Notes: a model not told the origin generated them from the letters alone. Shown: positions 1 to 8,603, counted from the first letter of the stretch. The stretch is 32,955 bases of DNA from Bacillota bacterium (GCA_023435305.1 JAEYRV010000022.1:1-32955); one strand, 5' to 3'. Translations and numbers: made by a program.

Positions 1-108
1 CGGGGTCAGGCTTGAAAAATTCCTTTATTCATAAAATGAATAAAGGAATTTTTCAAGCCTGACCCCGATTTAAAAAATCAAGCCTGACCCCGATTTATGA
101 CCCCGGTT
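1..108. repeat. REP-like palindrome with extra half-copies, next to the pgi stop
   Basis: Positions 1-32 and 36-67 are a perfect 32-bp inverted repeat around a 3-base loop. The outer part of each arm carries GGGGTCAGGCTTGA or its complement. The same half-site recurs directly at 53-72 and 79-98, with a fragment at 97-108. The inner stem ends in a run of T on both strands, so it can also act as a bidirectional terminator for pgi, whose stop lies at 111. From memory, GGGGTCAGG-type repeats accompany REP-associated (IS200-like, Y1) transposases; no such transposase gene is in the window, so that link is inference. Confidence 0.75.
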
Positions 109-110
109 TC

Positions 111-1457
111 TTAAAGTCGCTTCTCTAGCCTGGCCTTTTCTTCTTCATAGCCGGGCTTTCCAAGCAGGGCGAACATGTTCTTCTTGTAAGCCTCTACGCC
201 GGGCTGGTCGAACGGGTTTACGCCAAGCAGGTAGCCGCTGATGCCGCAGGCTTTTTCAAAGAAGTATACAACATTTCCGAACCAGTAGCTGTTCATCTCC
301 GGTATATTTAATATGAGATTAGGCACTCCTCCGTCGGTATGCGCCAATACGGTGCCCTGCATAGCCTTTTTGTTGACAAAATCCACATCCTTGCCTGCCA
401 GGAAGTTCAGGCCGTCGATGTTATCCTTGTCCGCCTTGATGGTCATATTCTTCTTTGGAGTCTCGATATTGAGCACCGTTTCAAATATGTTCCGGAGACC
501 ATCCTGCACATACTGCCCCATTGAATGCAGATCGGTGGTGAAGTCGACTCCCGCTGGGAAAATGCCCTTGTTGTCCTTTCCTTCGCTTTCGCCGTACAAC
601 TGCTTCCACCATTCTGTGAAGAAGTGCATCGAGGGCTCATAGTTGACCATTATCTCGGTAGTTTTTCCCTTTCTGTACAATGCGTTACGGACAGCCGCAT
701 ACTGATAGCAATCATTTGATGCCACATCAGCATTGTTGTAAAGCTCCAGTGCATCAGCCGCACCCTTCATCATCTCATCTATATCGATACCGGCAACAGC
801 TATAGGCAGCAGGCCTACGGGTGTCAGAACAGAGTATCTTCCGCCCACATCGTCTGGTATTACAAAGCTCTCGTATTTCTCCTCGTCAGCCAGCTTCTTA
901 AGCGCGCCCCTGGCCTTGTCAGTGGTGGCATAGATCCTCTTTGCCGCCTCTTCCTTGCCGTATTTGTTTTCCATGTATTCCTTGAATACTCTGAACGCAA
1001 GTGCAGGCTCAGTAGTAGTGCCGGATTTAGAAATGACATTGACCGATATTTCCTTGCCCTTGAGCAGTTCGAACAGCTCTGTAATATATGTCGAGCTAAT
1101 GCTGTTTCCGACGAAATATATCTCCGGCGTGCCGCGTTCAGCCTTGGGCAGCAGATTGTAGAACGAATGTGAAAGAGCTTCAATTGCAGCCCTTGCGCCC
1201 AGGTATGAGCCACCGATGCCGATTACCACCAGCGCTTCCGAATCGGACTTGATTTTTTCGGCTGCCGCCTTTATCCTTGCAAACTCGGCCTTGTCATAAG
1301 CCTTCGGCAGGTCGACCCAGCCTGTGTAATCATTGCCGGCTCCGGTTTTATTGTGGAGCATTCCATGCGCAGCTTTAATAAATTCCGACAGACAGCTGAT
1401 CTCGCTTTCATTTATAAAGGACAACGCATTCGAGTAATCCAGATTCAATTTCTTCAT
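111..1457 (-). CDS. pgi: Glucose-6-phosphate isomerase
   Basis: The 448-residue product interconverts glucose 6-phosphate and fructose 6-phosphate in the cytoplasmic glycolytic/gluconeogenic pathway. The phosphate-binding signature SKSGTTTEPA, the segment GGRYSVLTPVG and the segment LYGESEGKDNKGIFP are characteristic of the family, and the length fits the short bacterial form (about 450 residues). The start is placed at the ATG at 1457 (MKKLNLDYSN), which follows AGGAGG at a normal distance; an in-frame upstream start would add 11 residues with no ribosome binding site. The gene stands alone, with its own promoter at 1572-1600 and a REP-like palindrome/terminator just past the stop. Nothing looks damaged. 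Confidence 0.97.
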   Translation of the reverse strand: MKKLNLDYSNALSFINESEISCLSEFIKAAHGMLHNKTGAGNDYTGWVDLPKAYDKAEFARIKAAAEKIKSDSEALVVIGIGGSYLGARAAIEALSHSFYNLLPKAERGTPEIYFVGNSISSTYITELFELLKGKEISVNVISKSGTTTEPALAFRVFKEYMENKYGKEEAAKRIYATTDKARGALKKLADEEKYESFVIPDDVGGRYSVLTPVGLLPIAVAGIDIDEMMKGAADALELYNNADVASNDCYQYAAVRNALYRKGKTTEIMVNYEPSMHFFTEWWKQLYGESEGKDNKGIFPAGVDFTTDLHSMGQYVQDGLRNIFETVLNIETPKKNMTIKADKDNIDGLNFLAGKDVDFVNKKAMQGTVLAHTDGGVPNLILNIPEMNSYWFGNVVYFFEKACGISGYLLGVNPFDQPGVEAYKKNMFALLGKPGYEEEKARLEKRL

Positions 1458-1571
1458 GTAAATGCCTCCTGTACTTGTATTAATATTCACCGTTGTATTG
1501 TGACAATATGCATCGCAAGCTTCGGCGAAATCTGCCGTGTTGCTAAATATTTCATAGCAAATTTCTCACAC

Positions 1572-1600
1572 ATTATACCAGATTGTTAATTTTTCAGCAA
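1572..1600 (-). promoter_or_regulatory. Sigma-A-type promoter of pgi
   Basis: On the minus strand TTGCTG (1600-1595) and TATAAT (1577-1572) are separated by 17 bp. A TG one base before the -10 box (TGGTATAAT) gives an extended -10. It lies about 115 bp upstream of the pgi start. Confidence 0.7.
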
Positions 1601-1727
1601 TAATCGGTTTTTCATCCCGCTGTATGCCGCTGCATGTATAATCTTACAGCGTAATATAAATAAATTCGCTAAAAATAGATATGGGCAACATAAATACTAT
1701 CACAATATCAGAAAAGAGGTGATTTAA

Positions 1728-1949
1728 ATGTCAAGACCGAAAACTCCGCTTGTTCCCGATAAGAGGGAGGCGCTGAACAGGTTCAAGATGGAATGTGCAA
1801 AGGAAATAGGCCATGAGCAGTTCGTCAAGGAAAACAACGATCATTACAAGGGCGACCTGACCGCCGCTCAGAACGGTCACGAAGGTGGTCCCATTGGAGG
1901 TCAGATGGTCAAAAAGATGATCGCATATGCCGAACAGCAGATGAAATAG
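1728..1949 (+). CDS. Small acid-soluble spore protein, alpha/beta type
   Basis: The 73-residue product belongs to the small acid-soluble spore proteins that coat DNA in dormant endospores and are degraded on germination. The segment KMECAKEIG matches the conserved K-E-A-E-G block around the germination-protease site, and the C-terminal half (NGHEGGPIGGQMVKKMIAYA followed by EQQ) matches the second conserved block, normally NGxxGGxxxKxLVxxAEQ. A ribosome binding site (AGAGGTG) precedes the ATG. Expression should be forespore-specific; CATAAATA at 1689-1696 could be a sigma-G-type -10, but no convincing -35 was found. The gene is monocistronic with a strong terminator. It is the best evidence that the organism forms spores. 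The N-terminus (MSRPKTPLVPDKREALNRFK) is usual for clostridial members. Confidence 0.93.
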   Translation: MSRPKTPLVPDKREALNRFKMECAKEIGHEQFVKENNDHYKGDLTAAQNGHEGGPIGGQMVKKMIAYAEQQMK

Positions 1950-1982
1950 CAGTAAAAGTCAAACCTTAGCTTCAGGATAACA

Positions 1983-2030
1983 CATTTAAAAAACGATGAC
2001 GGCAACACGCCGCCATCGTTTTTAAATGTG
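1983..2030. terminator. Bidirectional terminator between the spore protein gene and pheT
   Basis: CATTTAAAAAACGATG-ACGGC pairs with GCCG-CCATCGTTTTTAAATG around a short ACAC loop. T runs follow the stem on both strands, so it can serve the + strand spore protein gene and the - strand pheT, which converge here. Confidence 0.88.
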
Positions 2031-2079
2031 TACTCATCACCAAATCTTATTTAACACGCGAGGCCGAAAATGCATCTCA

Positions 2080-4470
2080 CTACACTCTCAACTGAGCTCC
2101 CAGTTTGTCGGAAAGCGCCTTGATGATATCATTCATAGCCTTTCCGACCTCATCATCCGTCAGTGTCCTGTCGGAAGCTCTGAAGGTAATATTATAAGCT
2201 ATACTCTTCTTGCCCTCCGGCACCTGCTTACCCTTATATACGTCAAACAGCTTGACTTCCTCAAGTATCTTCCCTGCCTTGGAGGTAATGAGCCTCTCAA
2301 TTTGCTTGACCAGGATCTCATCATCCACAAGCACTGCAATATCTCTGGATACTGCCGGGAACTTGGGCAGCGGCTTGTATTCAGGCTTCAGAGAGGTATT
2401 CTTCACCAGCGGCTCTATGTCGATCAATGCCACATAATTTCTCTCCGCCGCATCGAATTTTTCCGCAACAGACGGGTGTATCTCTCCCAGGATACCGCAG
2501 CTCCTGCCATTGATAATCAGACTTGCTGCTCTTCCCGGATGGAATGCCGGATTATCCTTCACCGGCTCCAGGCTGTATTTCTTTATACCGAGAGAAACCA
2601 TCAGCTCCTCTATAGCACCGGAAAGATCATAGAAGTCAACATTTCCGTACATACCGAGGGTGAGTACCGGTTTTTCCTCCGGCAGTTCGGTGATCGGCAG
2701 GCTCTTTGGCAGATATACATAGGATATCTCAAACAGCCTGGCCTCCTCTACCCTTCTGTTATAGTTGACGGCAAGCACCTTCAGCATATCAGGCAGTGTC
2801 GTTGTCCTCATGATGCTGTAATCCTCTCCCAGAGGGTTCGATATCACTACAGCGCGTCTGAGCTCACTGTCCTTGGGAGCGTTTATCATGTCAAATACCT
2901 TCGGGCTTGTGAAGGAGTAGGTGTATGTCTCCGACAGGCCGCAGGACTGCATGGTTCGTCCGATGAGATCCACTATGTTCTGCGCGGGAGTCTTTCCACC
3001 GACGGTTGCAGCCTTGCCTTCAAGCAATGTTGCTTTTATATTATTGTAATCATAGAATCTGGCAACCTCTTCTGCAAGATCTGCCTCGCACTCCAGGTCA
3101 GGCCTGAAGGTAGGTGCCATCACCGTAGCTGCCGCATCTTCAACATCGATTTCCAGACGTTTGAAAATCTCCTTCATGGTGCCGGTATCAATATTGGTTC
3201 CCAGCAATTCGTTAATGCGGTCGGGATCAAAAGCAATTTTACGTTTCTCTGCCTTTACAGGATAGCAGTCAATAATACCCTTGCAGACAGTGCCGGCGCC
3301 AAGCTCTTCAACAAGCTGCACGGCTCTGTTTAAGGCGTTTATAACATTTTCGGGATCCAGGCCCTTTTCAAAGCGGCCCGACGCTTCCGTCCTCATGCCA
3401 AGCTTCTTTGCAGTCAGGCGGACAGATATTCCATTGAAGGTCGCAGATTCAAACAGCAGTGTTTTTGTATCCGGTTTAATTTCGCTGTTTTCTCCTCCCA
3501 TAACTCCTGCCACAGCCACCGGCCTTTCGGCATCGGCTATGACCAGCATGGAGGCCTCCAGCTCCCTGTCCTGTCCGTCCAGTGTACGCATCTTTTCACC
3601 CTGCTCTGCATTCCTGACGATTATGCTGTGGCCCTTCAGGTTTTCCAGATCGAATGCGTGCATCGGCTGGCCGTATTCCAGCATGACATAGTTGGTTATG
3701 TCAACTATGTTGTTTATAGGCCTTATGCCTGCAGCCTTGAGCCTTTCCTGCATCCAGCGGGGCGAGGGCGCTATCGTAACATTCTCCACTATCCTTGCAG
3801 CGTATCTGGAGCAGAGGTTCGGCGCTTTTATTTCCACTGACGCCCTGCCTTCAATAGATCCGCCCTGCTCCCTGACAGTGACTGCAGGTATGCTGAACGG
3901 CGTCTTGAATGTGGCAGCTGATTCCCTGGCCAGTCCGATGATGCTGAAGCAGTCGGGCCTGTTGGAGGTTATCTCGAACTCGACGACAGTATCATTCAGT
4001 CCCAGATACTCTTTTATGTCAGTACCGGGCGCAGGTTCGCCCTCAAGTATGAATATACCGTCCTCCACGGCATTCGGGAAGTCCTCCCTGGTCACGTTCA
4101 GCTCGGCTATCGAGCACATCATGCCCTCGGATTCCACACCGCGGAGCTTTCCCTTCTTGATTTTCTTGCCCCCTGGCAGACTTGAACCATCCAATGCTAC
4201 CGGGATCAGGTCGTTAACCTTTATATTATTCGCACCCGTAACGATCTGTATCGTTCCGTTTCCTGCATCGACCTGTGCTACCTGTAGCCGGTCGGCATCA
4301 GGGTGCTTTTCTATGGCAAGTATCCTTCCGACTACGACCCTGTCTATCTCGGCGCCGAGCACCTCAAAGCCCTCGACTTTCGAACCCGACAGCGTCAGTG
4401 CATCTGCGAACTCCTTCGGACTTGCATTTATATTTGTATAATCTTTTAACCATTTTAACGGCAGTTTCAT
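2080..4470 (-). CDS. pheT: Phenylalanyl-tRNA synthetase beta subunit
   Basis: The 796-residue product is the beta chain of the alpha2-beta2 phenylalanyl-tRNA synthetase, which charges tRNA-Phe. Domains in order: an EMAP/OB tRNA-binding domain (about 40-150, with EKHPDADRLQVAQVD), the B3/B4 editing domain (about 210-380, with NNIVDITNYVMLEYGQPMHA), B5 (about 400-475), a catalytic-like core, and a C-terminal anticodon-binding FDX-ACB domain (about 705-796, with KFPAVSRDIAVLVDD). Length is normal. It is the second gene of the pheS-pheT operon, starting 174 bp after the pheS stop; the spacer holds an 11-bp tandem array. AGGGAG precedes the ATG. Expression should follow the T-box upstream of pheS. 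Confidence 0.97.
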   Translation of the reverse strand: MKLPLKWLKDYTNINASPKEFADALTLSGSKVEGFEVLGAEIDRVVVGRILAIEKHPDADRLQVAQVDAGNGTIQIVTGANNIKVNDLIPVALDGSSLPGGKKIKKGKLRGVESEGMMCSIAELNVTREDFPNAVEDGIFILEGEPAPGTDIKEYLGLNDTVVEFEITSNRPDCFSIIGLARESAATFKTPFSIPAVTVREQGGSIEGRASVEIKAPNLCSRYAARIVENVTIAPSPRWMQERLKAAGIRPINNIVDITNYVMLEYGQPMHAFDLENLKGHSIIVRNAEQGEKMRTLDGQDRELEASMLVIADAERPVAVAGVMGGENSEIKPDTKTLLFESATFNGISVRLTAKKLGMRTEASGRFEKGLDPENVINALNRAVQLVEELGAGTVCKGIIDCYPVKAEKRKIAFDPDRINELLGTNIDTGTMKEIFKRLEIDVEDAAATVMAPTFRPDLECEADLAEEVARFYDYNNIKATLLEGKAATVGGKTPAQNIVDLIGRTMQSCGLSETYTYSFTSPKVFDMINAPKDSELRRAVVISNPLGEDYSIMRTTTLPDMLKVLAVNYNRRVEEARLFEISYVYLPKSLPITELPEEKPVLTLGMYGNVDFYDLSGAIEELMVSLGIKKYSLEPVKDNPAFHPGRAASLIINGRSCGILGEIHPSVAEKFDAAERNYVALIDIEPLVKNTSLKPEYKPLPKFPAVSRDIAVLVDDEILVKQIERLITSKAGKILEEVKLFDVYKGKQVPEGKKSIAYNITFRASDRTLTDDEVGKAMNDIIKALSDKLGAQLRV

Positions 4471-4509
4471 TTTACCGATCTCCCTTCATGCTTATATTGA
4501 TCATGCTTT

Positions 4510-4652
4510 GAATCCGGACCGACTCCGAACTGACTCCGGACCGACTCCGAACTGACTCCGGACCGACTCTGGACCGACTCCGAACTGACTCCGGACCGGC
4601 TCCGAACTGGCTCAGGACCGAATCAGAGTTGACTCAGAACTGAATCAGAACT
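4510..4652. repeat. 11-bp tandem array, 13 copies, in the pheS-pheT spacer
   Basis: Thirteen consecutive 11-bp units of the form GACTCCGAACT / GACTCCGGACC run without indels from 4510 to 4652. The last unit contains the pheS stop codon (4645-4647) and part of its last sense codons. The units diverge most toward the pheS side (GACTCAGAACT, GAATCAGAACT). The array leaves 39 bp before the pheT start. No spacers separate the units, so this is not a CRISPR. Confidence 0.93.
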
Positions 4653-5664
4653 GCTTAAGGAAACGCATGTCGTTCTCATAAAGCAGTCTCATGTCATCTA
4701 TGTTGAACCTGCCCATTGCAGTCCTTTCAACGCCGAGTCCGAATGCAAAGCCGCTATACTCCTTGGGGTCGATACCGCAATTCTGCAGCACCTTCGGGTG
4801 TACCATTCCGGCTCCGAGTATCTCTATCCAGCCCTCGTTCTTGCATATCCTGCAGCCCTTTCCTCCGCAGGCCCAACATGAAACATCGACCTCTGCACTT
4901 GGTTCTGTGAACTGGAAGTGATGCGGTCTGAGTCTGATCTTTGTCTCCTCACCGAACAGGCTCCTCGCAAACAATTGAAGTGTGCCGATCAGATCGCCCA
5001 TAGTCACTCCGCGGTCCACCACAAGGCCCTCCACCTGATTGAATATCGGTGAATGGGTCGCATCCACCGCATCAGACCTGTAGACCCTGCCGGGGCAGAT
5101 TATCTTTATCGGCGGCTTTTTCTGCTCCATTACCCTGATCTGGACCGGTGAGGTCTGGCTTCTGAGCAGGAAATCGTCATTTATATAGAAGGTGTCCTGT
5201 GAGTCCCTTGCCGGATGCCCTGCAGGAATATTCAGCGCTTCGAAATTGTAATAGTCCAGCTCGATCTCGGGTCCCTCGGCTATCTCATAGCCGAGAGATA
5301 TGAAAACGTTTTTGATCTCATCGAGCACGATGCTCAGCGGATGCTTTTTGCCAACAAAGCGCCTCTTACCAGGAATGGTCACATCGATTGCTTCCTTCTC
5401 CAGCCTGAGCAGGCGCTCCTTGTTCTGAAGGCTTTCCGTCATCTCTTCGAGCTTGCCCTCGATAAAACTTCTGACATCATTGGCCAACTGGCCTATTATA
5501 GGTCTTTCTTCTGCAGAAAGTCCTCCCATCCCTCTGAGTACGGCGGTCAGTTCGCCTTTCTTGCCAAGATACGCAAGCCGCAGGTTCTCCAGCTCCGCCA
5601 GCGATCCGGCTTCATTGAGCTTCTTTTCAGCTTCCAGCTTTATGTTGTTCAACTGCTCTCTCAT
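4645..5664 (-). CDS. pheS: Phenylalanyl-tRNA synthetase alpha subunit
   Basis: The 339-residue product is the catalytic alpha chain of phenylalanyl-tRNA synthetase. The N-terminal ~100 residues form the helical tRNA-binding arm. The class II core follows, with GRVYRSDAVDATHSPIFNQVE (motif 2 region; T-H-S-P-x-F-x-Q-V-E is diagnostic) and FGLGVERTAMGRF (motif 3). The insert CWACGGKGCRICK and the run WIEILGAGMVHP are typical of bacterial PheS. The ATG follows AAAAGGAGG. It is the first gene of the operon, preceded by a Phe T-box. The stop codon sits inside the last unit of the 11-bp array, so the extreme C-terminus KQF borders repeat DNA. Confidence 0.97.
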   Translation of the reverse strand: MREQLNNIKLEAEKKLNEAGSLAELENLRLAYLGKKGELTAVLRGMGGLSAEERPIIGQLANDVRSFIEGKLEEMTESLQNKERLLRLEKEAIDVTIPGKRRFVGKKHPLSIVLDEIKNVFISLGYEIAEGPEIELDYYNFEALNIPAGHPARDSQDTFYINDDFLLRSQTSPVQIRVMEQKKPPIKIICPGRVYRSDAVDATHSPIFNQVEGLVVDRGVTMGDLIGTLQLFARSLFGEETKIRLRPHHFQFTEPSAEVDVSCWACGGKGCRICKNEGWIEILGAGMVHPKVLQNCGIDPKEYSGFAFGLGVERTAMGRFNIDDMRLLYENDMRFLKQF

Positions 5665-5749
5665 TTCAAATCCTCCTTTTATAGAATGAGATCAGGGACT
5701 TATCATGTCCCGCCTTTTATGTTCGTAATTTGCTTTCCCACAGGGCATA

Positions 5750-6045
5750 AATAAAGCCTCCATCCCCATGCAAGGGACGAAGGCTAAAACTCCGCGGTAC
5801 CACCCAAATTTCCGCCGATAAAAACGGACTCTCAAATGCAGCTTCCGCCACCTGCAAATATTCACAGCATGGTCCGAGTCAACTGCAGCCCTGTCTGATA
5901 ACGGTCAGGTTCCGGCATCTCCTACTGATTTTTCAGGATGCAGCTCCGGAGGGAACTTCACCGGTGTGTCCATTGAAGCCGCTTTCAGCCGCAGGCAGCT
6001 CCTCTCTTTAAAGTCCGTTCCGGTTACTTTCCTCTTTCATAGCCT
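5750..6045 (-). promoter_or_regulatory. T-box riboswitch leader of pheST
   Basis: On the minus strand the leader carries the universal T-box core GGTGGTACCGCGG (5804-5792), followed by a terminator stem-loop (about 5784-5756, GCCTTCGTCCC...GGGGATGGAGGC) with a short U-rich tail. Upstream, a stem I region includes AGAGAGGAGC, a GCCTGCGGCTGAAAGC hairpin and GTGAAGTTCCCTCCGGAGC. The UUC at 5955-5953, directly before CCTCCGGAGC, is in the usual specifier position and is a phenylalanine codon. The UGGU of the core can pair with the ACCA end of uncharged tRNA-Phe. Low charging of tRNA-Phe should therefore let transcription continue into pheS and pheT. Confidence 0.93.
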
Positions 6046-6065
6046 TAAACATAATATTGCAATAT

Positions 6066-6095
6066 ATTATACTACAACAATGATATAATATACAA
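6066..6095 (-). promoter_or_regulatory. Sigma-A-type promoter of the T-box/pheST unit
   Basis: On the minus strand TTGTAT (6095-6090) and TATAAT (6071-6066) are 18 bp apart, about 20 bp before the first recognisable T-box sequence. Confidence 0.65.
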
Positions 6096-6189
6096 TATGA
6101 ATTTTTTATGTGTCGTTAGTAGGGTACAATTCTGAATTGCAGAAATAATACAGGACTGTACCTGCAAAATCGTCCACCCGCCATACATG

Positions 6190-6440
6190 AGTGGACTGAA
6201 TTTCAAGTAAAGTCCTACTTTTTTTAGCTCAGTGGACTGAATTTCAAGTAAAGTCCTACTTTGTTTAGCTCAGTGGACTGAATTTCAAGTAAAGTCCTAC
6301 TTTGTTTACATAACGCGAAATCGCCTGCCATTTTTCATATATAAACCGATTTTACTTGAATAATCTGGACTTTACTTGAATAATGGACCACCCACGTGCT
6401 CAAAGTGGACAGAAATTCAAGTATAGTCCTACTTTGTTTG
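6190..6440. repeat. 41-bp direct repeats with inverted partial copies
   Basis: Copies at 6190-6230, 6231-6271 and 6272-6307 are nearly identical and begin AGTGGACTGAATTTCAAGTA, continuing with AAGTCCTACTTT. A diverged copy starts at 6404 (AGTGGACAGAAATTCAAGTA). Two inverted partial copies (TTTACTTGAATAAT) lie at about 6350-6385. Copies 3 and 4 are both followed by CATAACG. Each unit has its own dyad GGACT...AGTCC. Multiple direct and inverted transposase-binding repeats near an element end would look like this; IS21-type ends are one model, but no transposase sequence is present. Confidence 0.85.
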
Positions 6441-6450
6441 CATAACGTAC

Positions 6451-6535
6451 AACTTCTTGACACCCGGAACTTCTTGACACCCGAAACTTCGTGACATCCG
6501 GAACTACTTGACACGCGGAACTTCGTGCCACGCGG
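6451..6535. repeat. 17-bp tandem array, 5 copies
   Basis: Five units of AACTTCTTGACACCCGG with one to four substitutions each run without gaps. The array begins shortly after the fourth copy of the 41-bp repeat. Each unit contains TTGACA or a variant, but no -10 box lies at a suitable distance within the array. Confidence 0.9.
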
Positions 6536-6807
6536 CCTAAAAACCTTTCTTTACTGTGAAAATTTGCACTATCGGCAGCTCTTGGTTTATAATTGAACTG
6601 GCTGCCAAAGTTCAGCCTATTCCCGACAGTCTGCAGCCTCGCTACAAATGAAGTGATCGCGCGAATCGGCTTGATTTGGAAGTTGCAATGATAAGGTCAG
6701 TAAATGGCGATTTATAAGTCATCAGCTTTGTCATCCTGACATTGCGGATGAATCGGAAATAATAAGGATTCCATGCCCGAAGAAATATGATAAATCGGAG
6801 GTTTGAT

Positions 6808-7614
6808 ATGAATAAAACGACAAAGGGTCTGATTTACTTCTTACTGCCTGTTGCTATAATCATTGTTGCGATGATGGTGAACAAGTGGCTCGGCATTGCT
6901 GCGCTGCTGGTGTATATAGCTGTGCTGATTTATTTACTTAGGCCTGCTATCTATACATTTATAGGCACCAGAAAATATGCTCAGGGCAATACCGAACAGG
7001 CGACACATTTGTTCGGGCGGGCATATGCGACCGGGCGTGCAAGTGTCAGGGCTGCTGTTTCATATGCATATATACTTCTCAAAAACGAGGATCTGAAAAA
7101 GTCAGAAGAAATTTTACAGAAGCTCATTAAAGACAATCAGCGCAGTCCGCAGCTGCCTTATATCAAATCCATCATGGCCCTCGTTTTATGGAAGAAAGGC
7201 AATTTGGACGAGGCTGCTATCATGCAGGAAGAAGTGGTCAAGACATATAAAACCACCTCCGTATATGGCAGTTTAGGATATCTGCTCATTTTGCAGGGTG
7301 ATCTTGAGAAAGCTCTGAAAGTGAATCTTGAGGCATACGAATTCAATTCATCAGACAATATCATAAATGATAATCTCGGGCAAAACTATCTGCTGCTTGG
7401 AATGTACGACAAGGCAACGGAGATATATGAACCGCTGCTGGCAAAAGCGCCGACCTTCCCTGAGCCGTATTACAATTACGCATTGGTGCTCGATAAGCTC
7501 GGAGACAGGGAGAAGGCACTTGAAACAATGAAAAAGGCACTTGACTGCAAGTTCTCTTACCTTAGCACCATAACAAAGGAAGATGTCGAGGCGAAAATAA
7601 TCGAGCTGTCATAA
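6808..7614 (+). CDS. Membrane-anchored TPR protein
   Basis: The 268-residue product has two hydrophobic segments near its N-terminus (about 8-24 and 28-47) followed by tetratricopeptide-like helical repeats over roughly 55-250, for example GNLDEAAIMQEEVVKTYKTT, GDLEKALKVNLEAYEFNSSD and LGDREKALETMKKALDC. Such proteins usually scaffold protein-protein contacts at the membrane; the substrate or partner cannot be told. The ATG at 6808 follows CGGAGG and is preferred over an in-frame ATG at 6787 that has no ribosome binding site. The gene converges with the membrane protein gene at 7626-8519, with only 11 bp between the stops and no obvious terminator. Confidence 0.85.
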   Translation: MNKTTKGLIYFLLPVAIIIVAMMVNKWLGIAALLVYIAVLIYLLRPAIYTFIGTRKYAQGNTEQATHLFGRAYATGRASVRAAVSYAYILLKNEDLKKSEEILQKLIKDNQRSPQLPYIKSIMALVLWKKGNLDEAAIMQEEVVKTYKTTSVYGSLGYLLILQGDLEKALKVNLEAYEFNSSDNIINDNLGQNYLLLGMYDKATEIYEPLLAKAPTFPEPYYNYALVLDKLGDREKALETMKKALDCKFSYLSTITKEDVEAKIIELS

Positions 7615-7625
7615 TGACCCATTGT

Positions 7626-8519
7626 TTATGCTCTCACGGCTTCATTCTTCAATTTTCTATAGATGACAGAAGAAGAGGTGCTGAAAAAAGTCAGATTGGA
7701 AAGGTTAAGCATGGTCGGCGCCGCATATCCGCCGACCGGAGACGGTATGGCAATCAGGATGAGAATAACAGCTGCCACAATAACCGCCGGATTCAGAACT
7801 GCCATCCATTTCGGGAACAAGGACTTTCCCCTCAGTACAGTAACGACATACAGAATCGAAAGCAATATTAGCTCAGTCACCATTATGACGATAATCAATT
7901 TCCAGTAAAATTCAAAATCCCTCATCATTACAGATGGGCCGGTGGATTCAGCCACGGCAGCCAGATTGCCTGATGATCCAGCAATGGGGTTGGCGGATTC
8001 AGCCACGGCTGCCAGATTTCCTGATGATCCAGCAATAGGACTGGCGGATTCGGTCAAGGCAACGAGAACGCCTGATGACCCGACAGTGGTGCTTCCGGCT
8101 CCAGTTTCGGCTCCAGTCCCAGCTGAAAGCCCCGTTTGAAGCCCGGCTGAATGGAAAAGCTTCCAGCCGCCCGCCAAAAAGGCATATGTAGTATGGAATG
8201 AAACACCCATCACCAGACCATGGGCGCCAGTCAGGCCTGCCACGGCCGGGACGGTCTTTCCCGCAGGCCGCAGGCCGATATATAACGGTACCAGGCCGGC
8301 AATCTGAAACGGAAGCATGAAGACGCCTAAAAACGTTCCAAGAGTTATCCTCCAGCCAGGTATCCAGGTCATACACTCTGTCGGCAGCAGAAAAAACGAG
8401 TATCCGCTTTCGGGCCTTCCAAGCAGAATCAGGTCGCTTATAATCGTAAAAATTACGCCTATGATCCCGACCGTACCTGATATCAATACTATTTTTGCCT
8501 TCTTCGCGTTATCTGTCAT
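7626..8519 (-). CDS. Multi-pass membrane protein, DUF6796-like
   Basis: This roughly 297-residue protein has three predicted membrane segments in its N-terminal third (starting IVLISGTVGIIGVIFTIISD) and two or more at the C-terminus (around LIIVIMVTELILLSILYVV). It resembles the DUF6796 membrane family, judged by eye from the GxxxF...P membrane pattern and the C-terminal N-L-S-N-L-T-F-F; this assignment is tentative and the function is unknown. The middle (about residues 140-190) is a low-complexity linker built from three 17-residue repeats related to AESANPIAGSSGNLAAV, encoded by 51-bp DNA repeats. The start at 8519 follows GGGGG at about 7 bases; an in-frame ATG at 8549 would add ten residues. 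No gene is close enough upstream to imply an operon. Confidence 0.7.
   Translation of the reverse strand: MTDNAKKAKIVLISGTVGIIGVIFTIISDLILLGRPESGYSFFLLPTECMTWIPGWRITLGTFLGVFMLPFQIAGLVPLYIGLRPAGKTVPAVAGLTGAHGLVMGVSFHTTYAFLAGGWKLFHSAGLQTGLSAGTGAETGAGSTTVGSSGVLVALTESASPIAGSSGNLAAVAESANPIAGSSGNLAAVAESTGPSVMMRDFEFYWKLIIVIMVTELILLSILYVVTVLRGKSLFPKWMAVLNPAVIVAAVILILIAIPSPVGGYAAPTMLNLSNLTFFSTSSSVIYRKLKNEAVRA
7948..8100. repeat. 51-bp in-frame tandem repeat within the DUF6796-like gene
   Basis: Three 51-bp units start at 7948, 7999 and 8050. The first two are close to identical and the third is diverged. They encode 17-residue repeats in a hydrophilic linker between membrane segments and preserve the reading frame. 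Confidence 0.88.
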
Positions 8520-8603
8520 ATTTCGCCCCCACACATCACTGGATTCCATTATACCCTACTTATTATTTTATGGAAACCCATTCACGAATATGTACAGGCG
8601 TAA

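Larger units (their letters stand above)
6096..6807. other. Gene-free repeat block between the pheST leader and the TPR gene
   Basis: About 700 bp without a supportable gene. It holds 41-bp direct repeats with inverted partial copies (6190-6440) and a 17-bp tandem array (6451-6535), listed separately. From 6536 to about 6795 I see neither repeats nor a convincing promoter, only the ribosome binding site CGGAGG just before the TPR gene. The repeat half may be the remains of a mobile element. Confidence 0.6.

Noticed and set aside
2026..4441. Long + strand reading frames opposite pheT
   Set aside because: Antisense shadows of a well-conserved gene; no start signal and composition typical of a reverse complement.
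6451..6535. 17-bp array as a set of tandem promoters (TTGACA-like hexamers)
   Set aside because: No TATAAT-like box lies 16-18 bp from the hexamers, and the nearest gene starts about 270 bp away.
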